DNA of 60,969 bases, taken from an uncultured Thiohalocapsa sp. (lineage in GTDB: Bacteria; Pseudomonadota; Gammaproteobacteria; Chromatiales; Chromatiaceae). The notes below the pieces were generated by a model. That model did no database searches. It was not told the DNA's origin and saw only the letters and a program-made list of their open reading frames with translations. The stretch lies in the NCBI RefSeq assembly GCF_913063425.1, contig NZ_CAJXYK010000038.1, positions 1-60,969 on the forward strand. The letters are read 5' to 3'. Shown here one piece after another: positions 8,589-17,526 of this stretch. Every line of letters begins with the position of its first letter. Within the stretch, counting starts at the first letter, position 1. The position numbers and the translations under genes are program-made.

Positions 8589-9710
8589 ATGGCACTGTGG
8601 TTGGTTCGCGCCGGTCGTCACGGCGAGTATGAAAAGAAGTTCCTCGGTGAGAGCCGCGTCTATCTCACCTGGAACGGGCTCTCGCAAGATCTCGGCTCGC
8701 TCAAGAACCGCGGGTAACTCCGCGTCTTGTTGGAGAAGGTTTATCCCGACGCGCCCAAGGGCCGGATCACCAACAACCTGGGGCAGATCTGGGCCTTCAG
8801 CCAGGCCATCGCCAAGGGCGATTGGATCGTGCTGCCCCGCAAGCAGAAGCCCGCGATCCATGTCGCGAAGGTCACCGGGAATTACACCTTCAACCCCGAC
8901 GGCGATGATCCGTTCTTTCACTTCCGGGATGTCGAATGAATTGCCCAGGATGTACCGCGCACCAACTTCGATCAGGACTTGTTGTATTCCTTCGGTGCCT
9001 TCATGACCGTCTGCCAGGTGAGCCGTAACGATGCCGAGCAACGGGTTCACCAGATGGCGAAGCACGGATGGAAGTCCTCGGGCGCCCCGGCCGGCCCGAA
9101 GAAGAAAGCCGACGACGAGGCCACGGCTAGCGGCGAGGGACTGGAGGACTTGGCCCAGGCCGCGCGGGATCAGATCGCCAAACTGATCATCGCCCGTTTC
9201 CAGGGGCACGGCATGGCGCGGCTGGTGGATGCTGTGCTTCGCGCCAGGGGATACACCACCTACCTGAGCCCAGAGGGTCCGGACAAGGGCATCGACATTC
9301 TGGCGTCACCGGAGCCGATGGGGTTCGGCGAGCCGCGTGTCTGTGTGCAGGTGAAATCTGGGGATTCCACCCTGGATCGCCCGACGCTGGACCAGCTCAT
9401 CGGCGTGATGCAGAACGTCCAGGCCAGCCACGGCCTGTTGGTCTCTTGGGGCGGTTTCAAGTCCAGCGTCGACAAGGAAGAGGCCACCCAGTTCTTCCGC
9501 GTGCGCCTTTAGGATCAGGGTGACCTCATCGACCAAGTCCTCGCGCACTACGACAAGCTGGACGAGGAGATCCGCACGGAACTGCCGCTGAAACGGATGT
9601 GGGTGGTTGCCGAGGCGGCGGAGTCATCGTTGTTGTGCAACACCCGCTATCGCTCGTGTTGCGGAGCTTTGTTCCGCCCGGCACCAGAAAGGCAAACAAC
9701 GCCTTTCTGA
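8589..9710 (+). pseudogene. Mrr-like restriction endonuclease, inactivated by three in-frame stops
   Basis: One continuous frame from ATG 8589 reads as an Mrr-type endonuclease. It has an N-terminal domain (MALWLVRAGRHGEYEKKFL), then a C-terminal Mrr nuclease domain with GHGMARLVDAVLRARGYTT, DKGIDILASPEP and VCVQVKSG (the D ... Q-x-K signature of Mrr), and a tail LIDQVLAHYDKLDEEIR. The frame is interrupted by TAA (8715-8717), TGA (8937-8939) and TAG (9510-9512) with no frameshift. Comparison with the expected family sequence suggests the last two replace Trp codons (VE-W-IAQD and RL-W-DQGDL). The 137 bp between hsdR and this gene hold nothing I recognise. The gene probably belonged to the same defence island and has decayed by point mutation. 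Confidence 0.8.
9637..9662. repeat. 7-bp inverted repeat with 12-nt loop
   Basis: GCAACAC (9637-9643) and GTGTTGC (9656-9662) are perfect inverted repeats, immediately before the larger hairpin at 9677-9717. They lie at the end of the Mrr remnant. Confidence 0.6.
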
Positions 9711-9717
9711 TGCCGGG
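9677..9717. repeat. 17-bp hairpin with one mismatch, island boundary
   Basis: CCCGGCACCAGAAAGGC (9677-9693) pairs with GCCTTTCTGATGCCGGG (9701-9717) around a 7-base loop, with one C/A mismatch. No T-run follows on either strand, so a classical terminator is not supported; a dispersed palindromic (REP-like) element or a transposon-end relic fits better. Confidence 0.8.
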
Positions 9718-10095
9718 CTTGGATCACTCCCCATCCACATCAACGGGAGCTTTGAGCGGGCAAGTAACGTACGCCCACGCTGGGTTAAGCAGACATATGG
9801 CACGCACCACGATACGTCTCGTCAATGACATCCCTGTACTGCGCTAGCCCGCCCGGTTTAGCGTTCGCGTCCCGCTTCAGCGCCGTCCGATTACGTGTCT
9901 GCTGGAGGAGCGGTTGCGGCCGATCTCCGGCGCCGGCTGAGCGTCCGCACTTGGCCGACAGCTGCCCATCCCGGCACTGCCGAAGCCTGTCCGTTGTCTC
10001 GCCCCAAGCTGCCGCTTCCCGCAGGCATCGGCGGCGGAGAGTGCGCTCCAGGCACCGACCGCAAGGGAACGCGATAACGCCGATCACGCGTTGTG
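9718..10095. other. Gene-free junction between defence island and core genes
   Basis: About 380 bases with no convincing ORF, tRNA or terminator. A 16-codon frame at 9797-9847 begins MARTTIRL, like the first strand of many RHH antitoxins, but stops at once and is treated as a chance frame or relic. No direct repeats diagnostic of integration were found. Confidence 0.6.
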
Positions 10096-11367
10096 CTATC
10101 TCACTCTGTTGATCTGCTGCCCCAGCATGTCCGGCGTCACCAGCGTCACGCCGCCCTCGCTCACATGGAAGCCGGCGGCCTCGTCGGCGGCGCGGTTGTA
10201 GCCGATGGTGGTGTTTGGCGCGATGCGGCACCAGCGGTCGATGACGGCCCGCTGGATGCGGCAGTTGCGACTGATCTCGACGTTCGGCAGTACCACCGAG
10301 TCCTGTACGTAAGAAAACGAGTTCACACGCACGCTGGAGAAGAGCAGCGAATGGCGCACCGTGGCGCCGGAGATGATGCAGCCGCCGGAGACCATGGAGT
10401 CCACGGCCATGCCGCGGCGCTCGTCGCTGTCAAAGACGAACTTCGCCGGCGGCAGCTGCTCCTGATAGGTCCAGATGGGCCAGTGCTCGTCATACAGGCT
10501 GAGCGGCGGTGTGACGCCGATGAGCTCCAGATTGGCCTCCCAGAAGGCGTCCACGGTGCCGACGTCCCGCCAATAGGCCTGCTCGCCGGACTTCGGGTCC
10601 CGGAACGGATAGGCCATGACCCGGTAGTGCTTGATCACATAGGGCAGCAGGTCCTTGCCGAAGTCACGGCTGGAGCCCGGTTGGTCGGCATCACGGATGA
10701 GCTGCTCGTACAGAAAGTCCCGGTTGAAGACATAGATGCCCATGGACGCGAGCGACAGTCCCGGCTGGTCCGGGAGCTCGGGCGGCGCCGACGGCTTCTC
10801 GACGAAGCCGCACACCCGCCCCTCGCTGTCCACGTCCATGACACCGAACTCCCGGGCGCGCTCCGCCGGCACCTCCAGGCAGCCGACGGTGAGATCCGCC
10901 CCGGTTTCGACGTGGTGGGCGATCATGGTGCCGTAGTCCATTTTGTAGACGTGATCGCCGGCGAGGATGAGCACGTATTCCGGGTCGTGATTGCGGATGA
11001 TGTCCAGGTTCTGGAACACCGCATCCGCCGTGCCGGCATACCAGGCGGTCTCGGCGACCCGCTGCTGCGCCGGCCACAGCTCCACGAACTCGCCGAACTC
11101 GCCGCGCAGGAAGCCCCAGCCCTTCTGAATGTGGCGGATCAGCGAGTGCGCCTTGTACTGGGTCAGCACCCCGATGCGGCGGATGCCGGAATTGATGCAG
11201 TTGGACAGCGGGAAATCGACGATGCGGAACTTGCCGCCGAAGGCCACGGCGGGCTTGGCACGCCAGCGGGTCAGGTCTTTCAAGCGCGAGCCGCGCCCGC
11301 CGGCCAGAATCAGCGCCAGGGTGTTGCGGGTCAGACGGCTGACGAAACGCGGTCCGGCATCCGGCAT
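10096..11367 (-). CDS. glgC: Glucose-1-phosphate adenylyltransferase (ADP-glucose pyrophosphorylase)
   Basis: It makes ADP-glucose from ATP and glucose-1-phosphate, the first committed step of bacterial glycogen synthesis. The 423-residue protein has the nucleotide-binding signature [11 protein letters not shown] with the adjoining [19 protein letters not shown], the [13 protein letters not shown] substrate loop, GFVEKP, and the [15 protein letters not shown] segment of the sugar-phosphate site. A C-terminal left-handed beta-helix follows ([18 protein letters not shown]...). The length is normal. A clear GAGGTGA ribosome binding site precedes the ATG at 11367. It is transcribed divergently from glgB, so the two probably share a control region. 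No glycogen synthase gene is in the window. Confidence 0.96.
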   Translation of the reverse strand: MPDAGPRFVSRLTRNTLALILAGGRGSRLKDLTRWRAKPAVAFGGKFRIVDFPLSNCINSGIRRIGVLTQYKAHSLIRHIQKGWGFLRGEFGEFVELWPAQQRVAETAWYAGTADAVFQNLDIIRNHDPEYVLILAGDHVYKMDYGTMIAHHVETGADLTVGCLEVPAERAREFGVMDVDSEGRVCGFVEKPSAPPELPDQPGLSLASMGIYVFNRDFLYEQLIRDADQPGSSRDFGKDLLPYVIKHYRVMAYPFRDPKSGEQAYWRDVGTVDAFWEANLELIGVTPPLSLYDEHWPIWTYQEQLPPAKFVFDSDERRGMAVDSMVSGGCIISGATVRHSLLFSSVRVNSFSYVQDSVVLPNVEISRNCRIQRAVIDRWCRIAPNTTIGYNRAADEAAGFHVSEGGVTLVTPDMLGQQINRVR

Positions 11368-11668
11368 GGGTCACCTCGTGGGGTCTTGGGGGCGCCGGTG
11401 TTGGGGCGCCGGCGTCCGGGTGCCGCAGGGACTCAGGCGTCAGCGCGTCCCGGCGCAGCCCGCAGTCGCCCCGCAGTCGCCTGCCTCGCCGGCGGTGGAT
11501 GCGCTTCGCTCATGCACCCGACTTCGGGCCCCCGCAACCTCCCCATGGCGCTGCCCGCCACCGGCCGGCGGCAACCCCCGGGAGCCCCATGGTAGCATTG
11601 CGGGTCGTCACGCCGCCGCCGTTCATGCCCGCACCGGCCCGGCACAAGATACGCCAACGGAAGTCCTC
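11368..11668. promoter_or_regulatory. Divergent glgC/glgB intergenic region
   Basis: 301 bases separating the two divergent starts. It holds short GC-rich repeats (GGGGCGCCGG occurs twice between 11385 and 11420; GCAGTCGCC twice near 11461-11482) but no strong sigma70 promoter that I can defend. The open frames running through it are extensions of glgB upstream of its real start. Confidence 0.45.
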
Positions 11669-14020
11669 ATGCCCATCGGTCCCTCCCCGTCTCCCGCCCT
11701 CCCCGAGCCGCTGCTGCGCATCATCGAGGCACGTCACCACGACCCCTTCGAGGTACTCGGCAGCCACCGCCAGGATGACGGCACCGCCACGGTGCACGCC
11801 TTTCTGCCGCAGGCGGAGCGCGCCCGCATCAACGAGGCGGGCATCGACCTTGAGCGGATTCCCGGCACGGACCTGTTCGCCTGGGAAGGCCCGGCGGACC
11901 AGCTCGCGCAGCACAGCCATTACCGCGTCACCTGGTACGACCGCCAGGGCCGGGTGGAGAGCCGCTGCGACCCTTACACCTTCGGCCCGCAGCTCGGCGA
12001 CTTCGACCTGCACCTGTTCGGTGAGGGGCGCCACTGGCATGCGTATCGGTTCCTGGGCTCGCACCGGCGCACGGTGGACGGCGTCGAGGGCTTTCAGTTC
12101 GCGGTCTGGGCGCCGGGCGCCCACCGCGTCAGCGTCATCGGCGACTTCAACAACTGGGACGGGCGCGCGCACCCCATGCGCGTGCGCGGCGGCTCCGGCG
12201 TCTGGGAGCTGTTCATCCCGGACCTGACGCCGGGCACCCTGTACAAATACGAGCTGCGCGACGGCGGCGGCAACGTGCATGTGAAGATCGACCCCTACGC
12301 CAACGCCTTCCAGGAGCGCCCGGACAACGCCTGCATCCTGACCGCCCCCAGCAGCTACCGCTGGGGCGACGCCGAGTGGCTCGCCGCCCGCGCCAAGCGC
12401 GACTGGCAGCACAGCCCCATCTCCGTCTACGAGATCCACCTGGGCTCATGGCAGCGGGAGGCCGACGGCAGCTTCCTGAACTACCGCGAGATCGCCAAGC
12501 GCCTGGCGGCTTACTGCACCGAGATGGGCTTCAACTACGTCGAGCTGCTGCCCGTTACCGAGCACCCGCTCGACGCCTCCTGGGGCTATCAGGCAACGGG
12601 ATACTTCGCCCCCACCGCCCGCTTCGGCGCGCCGGACGACTTCCGCGCTTTCGTGGACGAGCTGCACAAGCACGACATCGGCGTGCTGCTGGACTGGGTG
12701 CCGGCACACTTCCCGCGCGACACCACGGCGCTCGCCAAGTACGACGGCACGGCGCTGTACGAGCATGCCGACCCGCGCCAGGGCGAGCACAAGGACTGGG
12801 GCACGCTCATCTTCAATTACGGCCGTCACGAGGTGAAGAATTTTCTGCTGTCCAGCGCCCTCTACTGGCTCGCCGAGTACCACATCGACGGCCTGCGCGT
12901 GGACGCGGTGGCCTCCATGCTCTACCTGGACTACTCCCGGGAAGACGGCGAATGGATCCCGAACAAGTACGGCGGCAACGAAAACCTGGACGCCGTGGAT
13001 TTTCTGCGCCAGTTGAACACCGTCACCCATGAGCAGCACCCGGGCTCCCTGATGGTGGCAGAGGAGTCCACCTCCTGGCCGCAGGTCTCCCGCCCCACCT
13101 ATTTGGGCGGCCTGGGCTTCAGCATGAAATGGAACATGGGCTGGATGCACGACACCCTGTCCTACATGGAAAAGGATCCGATCTACCGCCACTACCACCA
13201 CGACCTGCTGACCTTCGGGCTGCTCTACGCCTTCACCGAGAACTTCGTCCTGCCCTTCAGCCACGACGAAGTGGTCCACGGCAAGAAGTCCATGCTGGAC
13301 AAGATGCCGGGGGACGCCTGGCAGAAGTTCGCATCGCTGCGGCTGCTCTACACTTTCATGTTCACCTACCCGGGCAAGAAGCTCCTGTTCCAGGGCTGCG
13401 AGTTCGGCCAGGGGCAGGAATGGAACTTCGATGCCGAGGCCGACTGGTATCTGTTGGAGCGCCCGCAGCATCAGGGCATCAAGCAGATCGTGCGCGACCT
13501 GAACCAGCTCTACCAGGCGCATCCGGCGCTGCACGAGGTGGACTTCGACAGCGCCGGCTTCGAGTGGATCGACTGCCACGACTCCAGCCAGTCCGTGCTG
13601 AGCTATCTGCGCAAGTCCAAGGACGGCAAGCAGATTGTCTGCTGCGCCTTCAACTTCACACCCGTGCCGCGGGAGAACTACCGCATCGGCGTGCCGCTGC
13701 CGGGCTACTACCGCGAGGCCATGAACTCCGACGCCGAGCTCTACGGCGGCAGCAACGTCGGCAACCGCGGCGGCGTGCATGCCGAGCCCGTGAGCTGGAT
13801 GGGCCGGCCCAACTCCATCCCCCTCGCGCTGCCGCCGCTGGCGGGGGTCGTGATGGTGCATGAGCCGGAGGTGGACGCCGCAGCGGAGACCGCGGACACG
13901 CCGACGGCGACCGCCGAGGGGGCTGCTGCGGCTGCGCCCAGGGGCTCCGCCGCAAGCCCGGGCGCCGCCGCCGGCAGCGACGCAGACGCCGGTGCCGACC
14001 CCGACGCCACGCCGGGCTGA
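11669..14020 (+). CDS. glgB: 1,4-alpha-glucan branching enzyme GlgB (GH13) with Ala-rich tail
   Basis: It introduces alpha-1,6 branches into glycogen. The ATG at 11669, behind ACGGAAG, gives 783 residues; the open frame extends further upstream without homology. N-terminal domain ([11 protein letters not shown]), CBM48 ([20 protein letters not shown]), then the GH13 barrel with nucleophile region [17 protein letters not shown], acid/base region [14 protein letters not shown] and the third Asp in [12 protein letters not shown]. After the beta-sandwich domain (ending near [13 protein letters not shown]) there is an extra tail of about 50 residues rich in Ala, Gly and Asp, absent from typical GlgB (about 730 residues). 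The tail-coding DNA overlaps the start of dacB. Confidence 0.95.
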   Translation: MPIGPSPSPALPEPLLRIIEARHHDPFEVLGSHRQDDGTATVHAFLPQAERARINEAGIDLERIPGTDLFAWEGPADQLAQHSHYRVTWYDRQGRVESRCDPYTFGPQLGDFDLHLFGEGRHWHAYRFLGSHRRTVDGVEGFQFAVWAPGAHRVSVIGDFNNWDGRAHPMRVRGGSGVWELFIPDLTPGTLYKYELRDGGGNVHVKIDPYANAFQERPDNACILTAPSSYRWGDAEWLAARAKRDWQHSPISVYEIHLGSWQREADGSFLNYREIAKRLAAYCTEMGFNYVELLPVTEHPLDASWGYQATGYFAPTARFGAPDDFRAFVDELHKHDIGVLLDWVPAHFPRDTTALAKYDGTALYEHADPRQGEHKDWGTLIFNYGRHEVKNFLLSSALYWLAEYHIDGLRVDAVASMLYLDYSREDGEWIPNKYGGNENLDAVDFLRQLNTVTHEQHPGSLMVAEESTSWPQVSRPTYLGGLGFSMKWNMGWMHDTLSYMEKDPIYRHYHHDLLTFGLLYAFTENFVLPFSHDEVVHGKKSMLDKMPGDAWQKFASLRLLYTFMFTYPGKKLLFQGCEFGQGQEWNFDAEADWYLLERPQHQGIKQIVRDLNQLYQAHPALHEVDFDSAGFEWIDCHDSSQSVLSYLRKSKDGKQIVCCAFNFTPVPRENYRIGVPLPGYYREAMNSDAELYGGSNVGNRGGVHAEPVSWMGRPNSIPLALPPLAGVVMVHEPEVDAAAETADTPTATAEGAAAAAPRGSAASPGAAAGSDADAGADPDATPG

Positions 14021-15791
14021 CACGGCGGCTGCCCCGTCGCCGCGCCGGCGGGCGCTGACGACCGCCGCGACAGCGCTGTGCCTGCTGCTGGCGGCGCACG
14101 CCCTGGCTCAGCAGGCGGCACCAGACCCAGGCCCAGCGCCGGACGCCGCAGCTCGGGAAACCGCCGCACCGGAACAGCCCGGGGCAAGGGCACCCCATGA
14201 CCGGCTCCCGCCCGAGGTGGCGGCCCTGCTGCCGGAGCTGACGCTCGAGCCGAGCCAGGTGAGCGCCTACGTGCGCGCGGTGGACGCCGACCGGCCCCTG
14301 CTGGCCGTGGCAGCCGAGCGGCCGCGCATCCCCGCCTCCACCATCAAGCTCGTCACCAGCATCGCCGCGCTGGACCTGCTCGGGCCTGACCACCAATGGC
14401 ACACCGAGGTGCGGATTGATGGCGAGGTGGTGGCCGGCACCCTGGAGGGGCGCTTGAGCATCAAGGGCTACGGCGACCCCTTCCTCAGCACCGAGGATTA
14501 CGCTGCGCTGATCCGCGCCGTCCGCGCCAAGGGCATTCGCCACATCGCAGGCGATCTGATCCTGGACAACAGCCACCTGGTGGCCCCCACGGCCGGGCGC
14601 GGCGACTTCGACGGGGCCGCGCAGCGCAGCTACAACGCCCTGCCGGCGGCACTCAGCCTGAACCGGCAGGTGACGGACGTGCACCTCTACCACGACCGTG
14701 CCCGCGGCGGGGTCGGCGTCTACACCGAGCCGCCGCTCAGCCACCTCGACATCGTCAACGAGGCGCGGGTGGTGCAGGCGCCCTGCCGCGGGCGCTACCA
14801 CAGGCTCAGCGTGCGTTACACGGAGCCTGCACCCGCATCCACCGGTGAAGAGACGATTGCCGCAACGCCGCAGCCCGATGCCGACGGCAGCCCCGGCGGG
14901 GGCGATCCCGGGCCGCTGGAGCCGCAGCCGCCTGCGGATGACACACAGGCACAACAACCGCAGACCATCCCGCTGCCCGAGCTTCCCGGCAATGGCGGCC
15001 CCCAGGCCGGCTCGCGGGACCTGGACGCCGACGCCCGGGCGGCACAGCCGCCCAGGCTCACCATCACCGGCACCTTCGCCAGCGAATGCCCGGACGAGCG
15101 CATCCCGCGCCTGATCCTGAGCCCCGAGCAGCATGCCGCCGCGGCCTTCGACGCCCTCTGGCGGGAGGCCGGCGGCACCCTGAGCGGCCGGGTGCTGGCG
15201 GCATCCACGCCCGCGGGCGCCGAGCTGTTCCACAGCACCGACTCGGAGCCCCTGCACGCCGTGCTGCGGCGGATCAACAAGTGGTCCGACAACCTGATGG
15301 CGCGGCTCGTCTTCCTGGCCCTGGGCAGCCAGCACGCGGGTCCACCGGGCAGCAAGGAGAAGGCCCGGGAGGCGCTGCATGCCTGGCTCGCCGAGCGCGG
15401 CTTCCGCTTCCCGGAGCTTGTCATCGACAACGGCTCCGGTCTGTCGCGGGACAGCCGTATCGCCGCTGCCAGCCTGGGCGAGCTCCTGACCTGGGCCTAC
15501 CGCCAGCCGTGGATGCCGGAGCTGATGGCATCCATGGCCATCATGGGCGTGGACGGCACCCTGGCCAAGCGCATGCGCAACGAGCCCATTGCCGGCCGCG
15601 CGCACCTGAAGACCGGCACCGTGCGCGACGCCAGCTGCATCGCCGGCTATGTGCTGGGCGCGGACGGTCGGCGCTGGGTCGTGGTGGTGCTGGTGAACGC
15701 CCTGCCCGGCCAGCGGCTCGCGGCCTGGCACGGTCACGCGGTGCACCACGCACTGCTGCGCTGGTTCCAGGACGGCGCCAAGCTGCCCTGA
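13992..15791 (+). CDS. dacB: D-alanyl-D-alanine carboxypeptidase/endopeptidase (PBP4, DacB)
   Basis: Periplasmic penicillin-binding protein that trims peptidoglycan cross-links. All three active-site motifs are present: SxxK as STIK in [11 protein letters not shown], SxN as SDN in [13 protein letters not shown] and KTG in [13 protein letters not shown]. The GTG at 13992 is chosen because it places a basic n-region (PRRRALTT), a hydrophobic core ([10 protein letters not shown]) and an ALAQQ cleavage site at the front; the frame is open back to an ATG at 13860 and the start is uncertain. It overlaps glgB by 29 bases. A Pro/Gly/Gln-rich low-complexity insert of about 75 residues (encoded near 14820-15050) interrupts the domain between the SxxK and SxN motifs and makes the protein longer (599 residues) than usual. 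Confidence 0.88.
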   Translation: MPTPTPRRADTAAAPSPRRRALTTAATALCLLLAAHALAQQAAPDPGPAPDAAARETAAPEQPGARAPHDRLPPEVAALLPELTLEPSQVSAYVRAVDADRPLLAVAAERPRIPASTIKLVTSIAALDLLGPDHQWHTEVRIDGEVVAGTLEGRLSIKGYGDPFLSTEDYAALIRAVRAKGIRHIAGDLILDNSHLVAPTAGRGDFDGAAQRSYNALPAALSLNRQVTDVHLYHDRARGGVGVYTEPPLSHLDIVNEARVVQAPCRGRYHRLSVRYTEPAPASTGEETIAATPQPDADGSPGGGDPGPLEPQPPADDTQAQQPQTIPLPELPGNGGPQAGSRDLDADARAAQPPRLTITGTFASECPDERIPRLILSPEQHAAAAFDALWREAGGTLSGRVLAASTPAGAELFHSTDSEPLHAVLRRINKWSDNLMARLVFLALGSQHAGPPGSKEKAREALHAWLAERGFRFPELVIDNGSGLSRDSRIAAASLGELLTWAYRQPWMPELMASMAIMGVDGTLAKRMRNEPIAGRAHLKTGTVRDASCIAGYVLGADGRRWVVVVLVNALPGQRLAAWHGHAVHHALLRWFQDGAKLP

Positions 15792-15958
15792 AGACGCCGC
15801 CTGGGGGGCCAAGGCGCTGGCGGCGCCGATGACGCGCCAGCGGCCCGGCCCCGGCCAGCTGGGCGACGGGCGAGGCCGAAGCGGTGCGTCGGGCTTCCAG
15901 CAGCGAGCACGGATCTCCCGGCCCCGAGCGGACGGATTTCCGCGTACGCGCTGTCTCG

Positions 15959-17440
15959 CTAGCGCAGCGCCGCCGTCACAAAGGCAAGATTGGTGGCCGC
16001 GTCGAAGGCATCCCGGCGCGTCACCGCGAGCACCTCCTCCGCGTCCATCAGGGCCTTCTCCGCCGCGACGGCTTCGGTGAGCGTGCCGAGGCCGACATCC
16101 AAGCCCTTGCGGGCGGCGTCCACGGTGATCCGGCTCGCCGCGACCAGGGAGCGGGCGCTGCGTTGCGCCGCCAGCGCCGTGCGCAGGGCCGTATAGGCCG
16201 CCGCGATCTCCCGGGCCGCGGCGTCGCGCACGGCGGCGACCTCCGCCTGGGCCGCACGCACCCGCGCATAGGCGCTCCTGCGCCGGCTCCGGCGAAGGCC
16301 GCCGTCGGACAGCGGCAGGGTCATGCCCACCAGCACGCCGGTCTGCTCCAACGGCGTGCCCAGCGTGCCGCTGTTGTTGAGGCGGAATTGGTTGTCGTCG
16401 ACGGCCAGGCTGCCGACGACCCCGACCTTGGGCATGAAGGCCGCCTGCGCCAGGTCCACGCCGGCCTGTGCCGCGCGCAGCTCCGCCACGGCCGCGATGA
16501 TGTCCGGGCGCTTGGCGAGCGCCGCATCGATGACCTGGTCCAGGGAGCGCGCGCTCGCCGCCGGCAGCGGCCCCGGAGACGCCAGGCGCAGCCGGATCGC
16601 CTGGGGCAGGCCGAGGGCGGCGTTGAGCGCCACATGGGCGGTGTCGGCCTCGCCCTGTGCATTGGTCAGCGACAGCTGCGCCTGGGCCAGCTGCTGGCGC
16701 GCCTGAGCCACCTCCACGCGGGTGCCGACCCCGCGCGCCTGCCCGGTCTCGGCAGCAGCGAGGATCTGCCGGGTCGCGGCAACGGCCCGCGCAGCGGTGC
16801 GGCGTTTCTCGGCCGCGGCCACGGCGGCGTGATACGCCTGGCTCACGTCGAACACCAGCTGCTGGTGCACCTGGTTGAATTCCACATTGGCAACGGTGGT
16901 AAGGTGCCGCGCCGCCCGCACTGCCGCATCGCGCTCGCCGAAGTCGAACAACAGCCACTCCAGGCTCAGCACCGGCATCACCCCCTGCACATCCGCGCTC
17001 AGGGTGCGGGTGCCGCCCAGCGGCAGCTGGATGGGCGTGGAGACGCGCTGATAGCCGCCGACGACAGTGGCGGCGAGCCGTGGCAGCAGCGTGGCCTCGG
17101 CCTCCCCCACCGCCTGCGCCGCCTGTCGTGCCGCCTCCCAGGCCACGCGGGTCTGCGGGTTGTTGCGCTGGGCGATGTCGATGAGCTCAGGCAGCGCGTA
17201 GGCGCGACCCGTATCGATGCCGACAGCCGGCGGCGCAGCGGCCCCGTCCCGGCGCCCGGCGCCCACCTGCGCCACCACGGAGGCGACCTCTGCCTGAAGC
17301 TCCTCCGGCACGGGCCAGGGCGCCGCCGGGCTCGCCGGCGTCGGTGCCGGCGTCAGGGTGCGGCAGCCCGTCAGCAACACCAGCAGCAAGCCGCCGGCGG
17401 CAAGGCCCAACAGAGCAGCACGGCGGCGCGCCCGGCGCAT
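15959..17440 (-). CDS. TolC-family outer-membrane efflux lipoprotein
   Basis: Outer-membrane channel of a tripartite efflux pump. With ATG 17440 the protein has 493 residues and starts with a lipoprotein signal (MRRARRR, then GLAAGGLLLVLLTGC with the lipobox Cys). Two OEP repeats follow: the first from YALPELIDIAQRNNPQTRVA to about GLPQAIRL, the second from LDQVIDAALAKRPDIIAA to the end, with long Ala-rich helices. The frame runs 5' to 17812 into the preceding gene, but those residues are non-homologous. It is the last gene of the YtcA/adaptor/FUSC operon, 86 bp after the FUSC gene. Substrate unknown; related systems (MdtNOP, Aae) export aromatic acids or dyes. Confidence 0.88.
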   Translation of the reverse strand: MRRARRRAALLGLAAGGLLLVLLTGCRTLTPAPTPASPAAPWPVPEELQAEVASVVAQVGAGRRDGAAAPPAVGIDTGRAYALPELIDIAQRNNPQTRVAWEAARQAAQAVGEAEATLLPRLAATVVGGYQRVSTPIQLPLGGTRTLSADVQGVMPVLSLEWLLFDFGERDAAVRAARHLTTVANVEFNQVHQQLVFDVSQAYHAAVAAAEKRRTAARAVAATRQILAAAETGQARGVGTRVEVAQARQQLAQAQLSLTNAQGEADTAHVALNAALGLPQAIRLRLASPGPLPAASARSLDQVIDAALAKRPDIIAAVAELRAAQAGVDLAQAAFMPKVGVVGSLAVDDNQFRLNNSGTLGTPLEQTGVLVGMTLPLSDGGLRRSRRRSAYARVRAAQAEVAAVRDAAAREIAAAYTALRTALAAQRSARSLVAASRITVDAARKGLDVGLGTLTEAVAAEKALMDAEEVLAVTRRDAFDAATNLAFVTAALR

Positions 17441-17526
17441 GCTGCATCGCACGCACCAGCGCGATAATGCCGGGCCGGCTTGGCGCCCGGCGCCGCCGCG
17501 TCGAGGCCGCCTGTCAGGTCGCTGGA

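Noticed and set aside
9797-9847. 16-codon frame starting MARTTIRL, like an RHH antitoxin
   Set aside because: Stops after 16 codons, has no ribosome binding site and no toxin partner; chance or relic.
13656-16958. 1100-codon minus-strand open frame across glgB, dacB and the TolC gene
   Set aside because: Shadow frame; it crosses three genes with verified motifs on other frames and has repetitive low-complexity translation.
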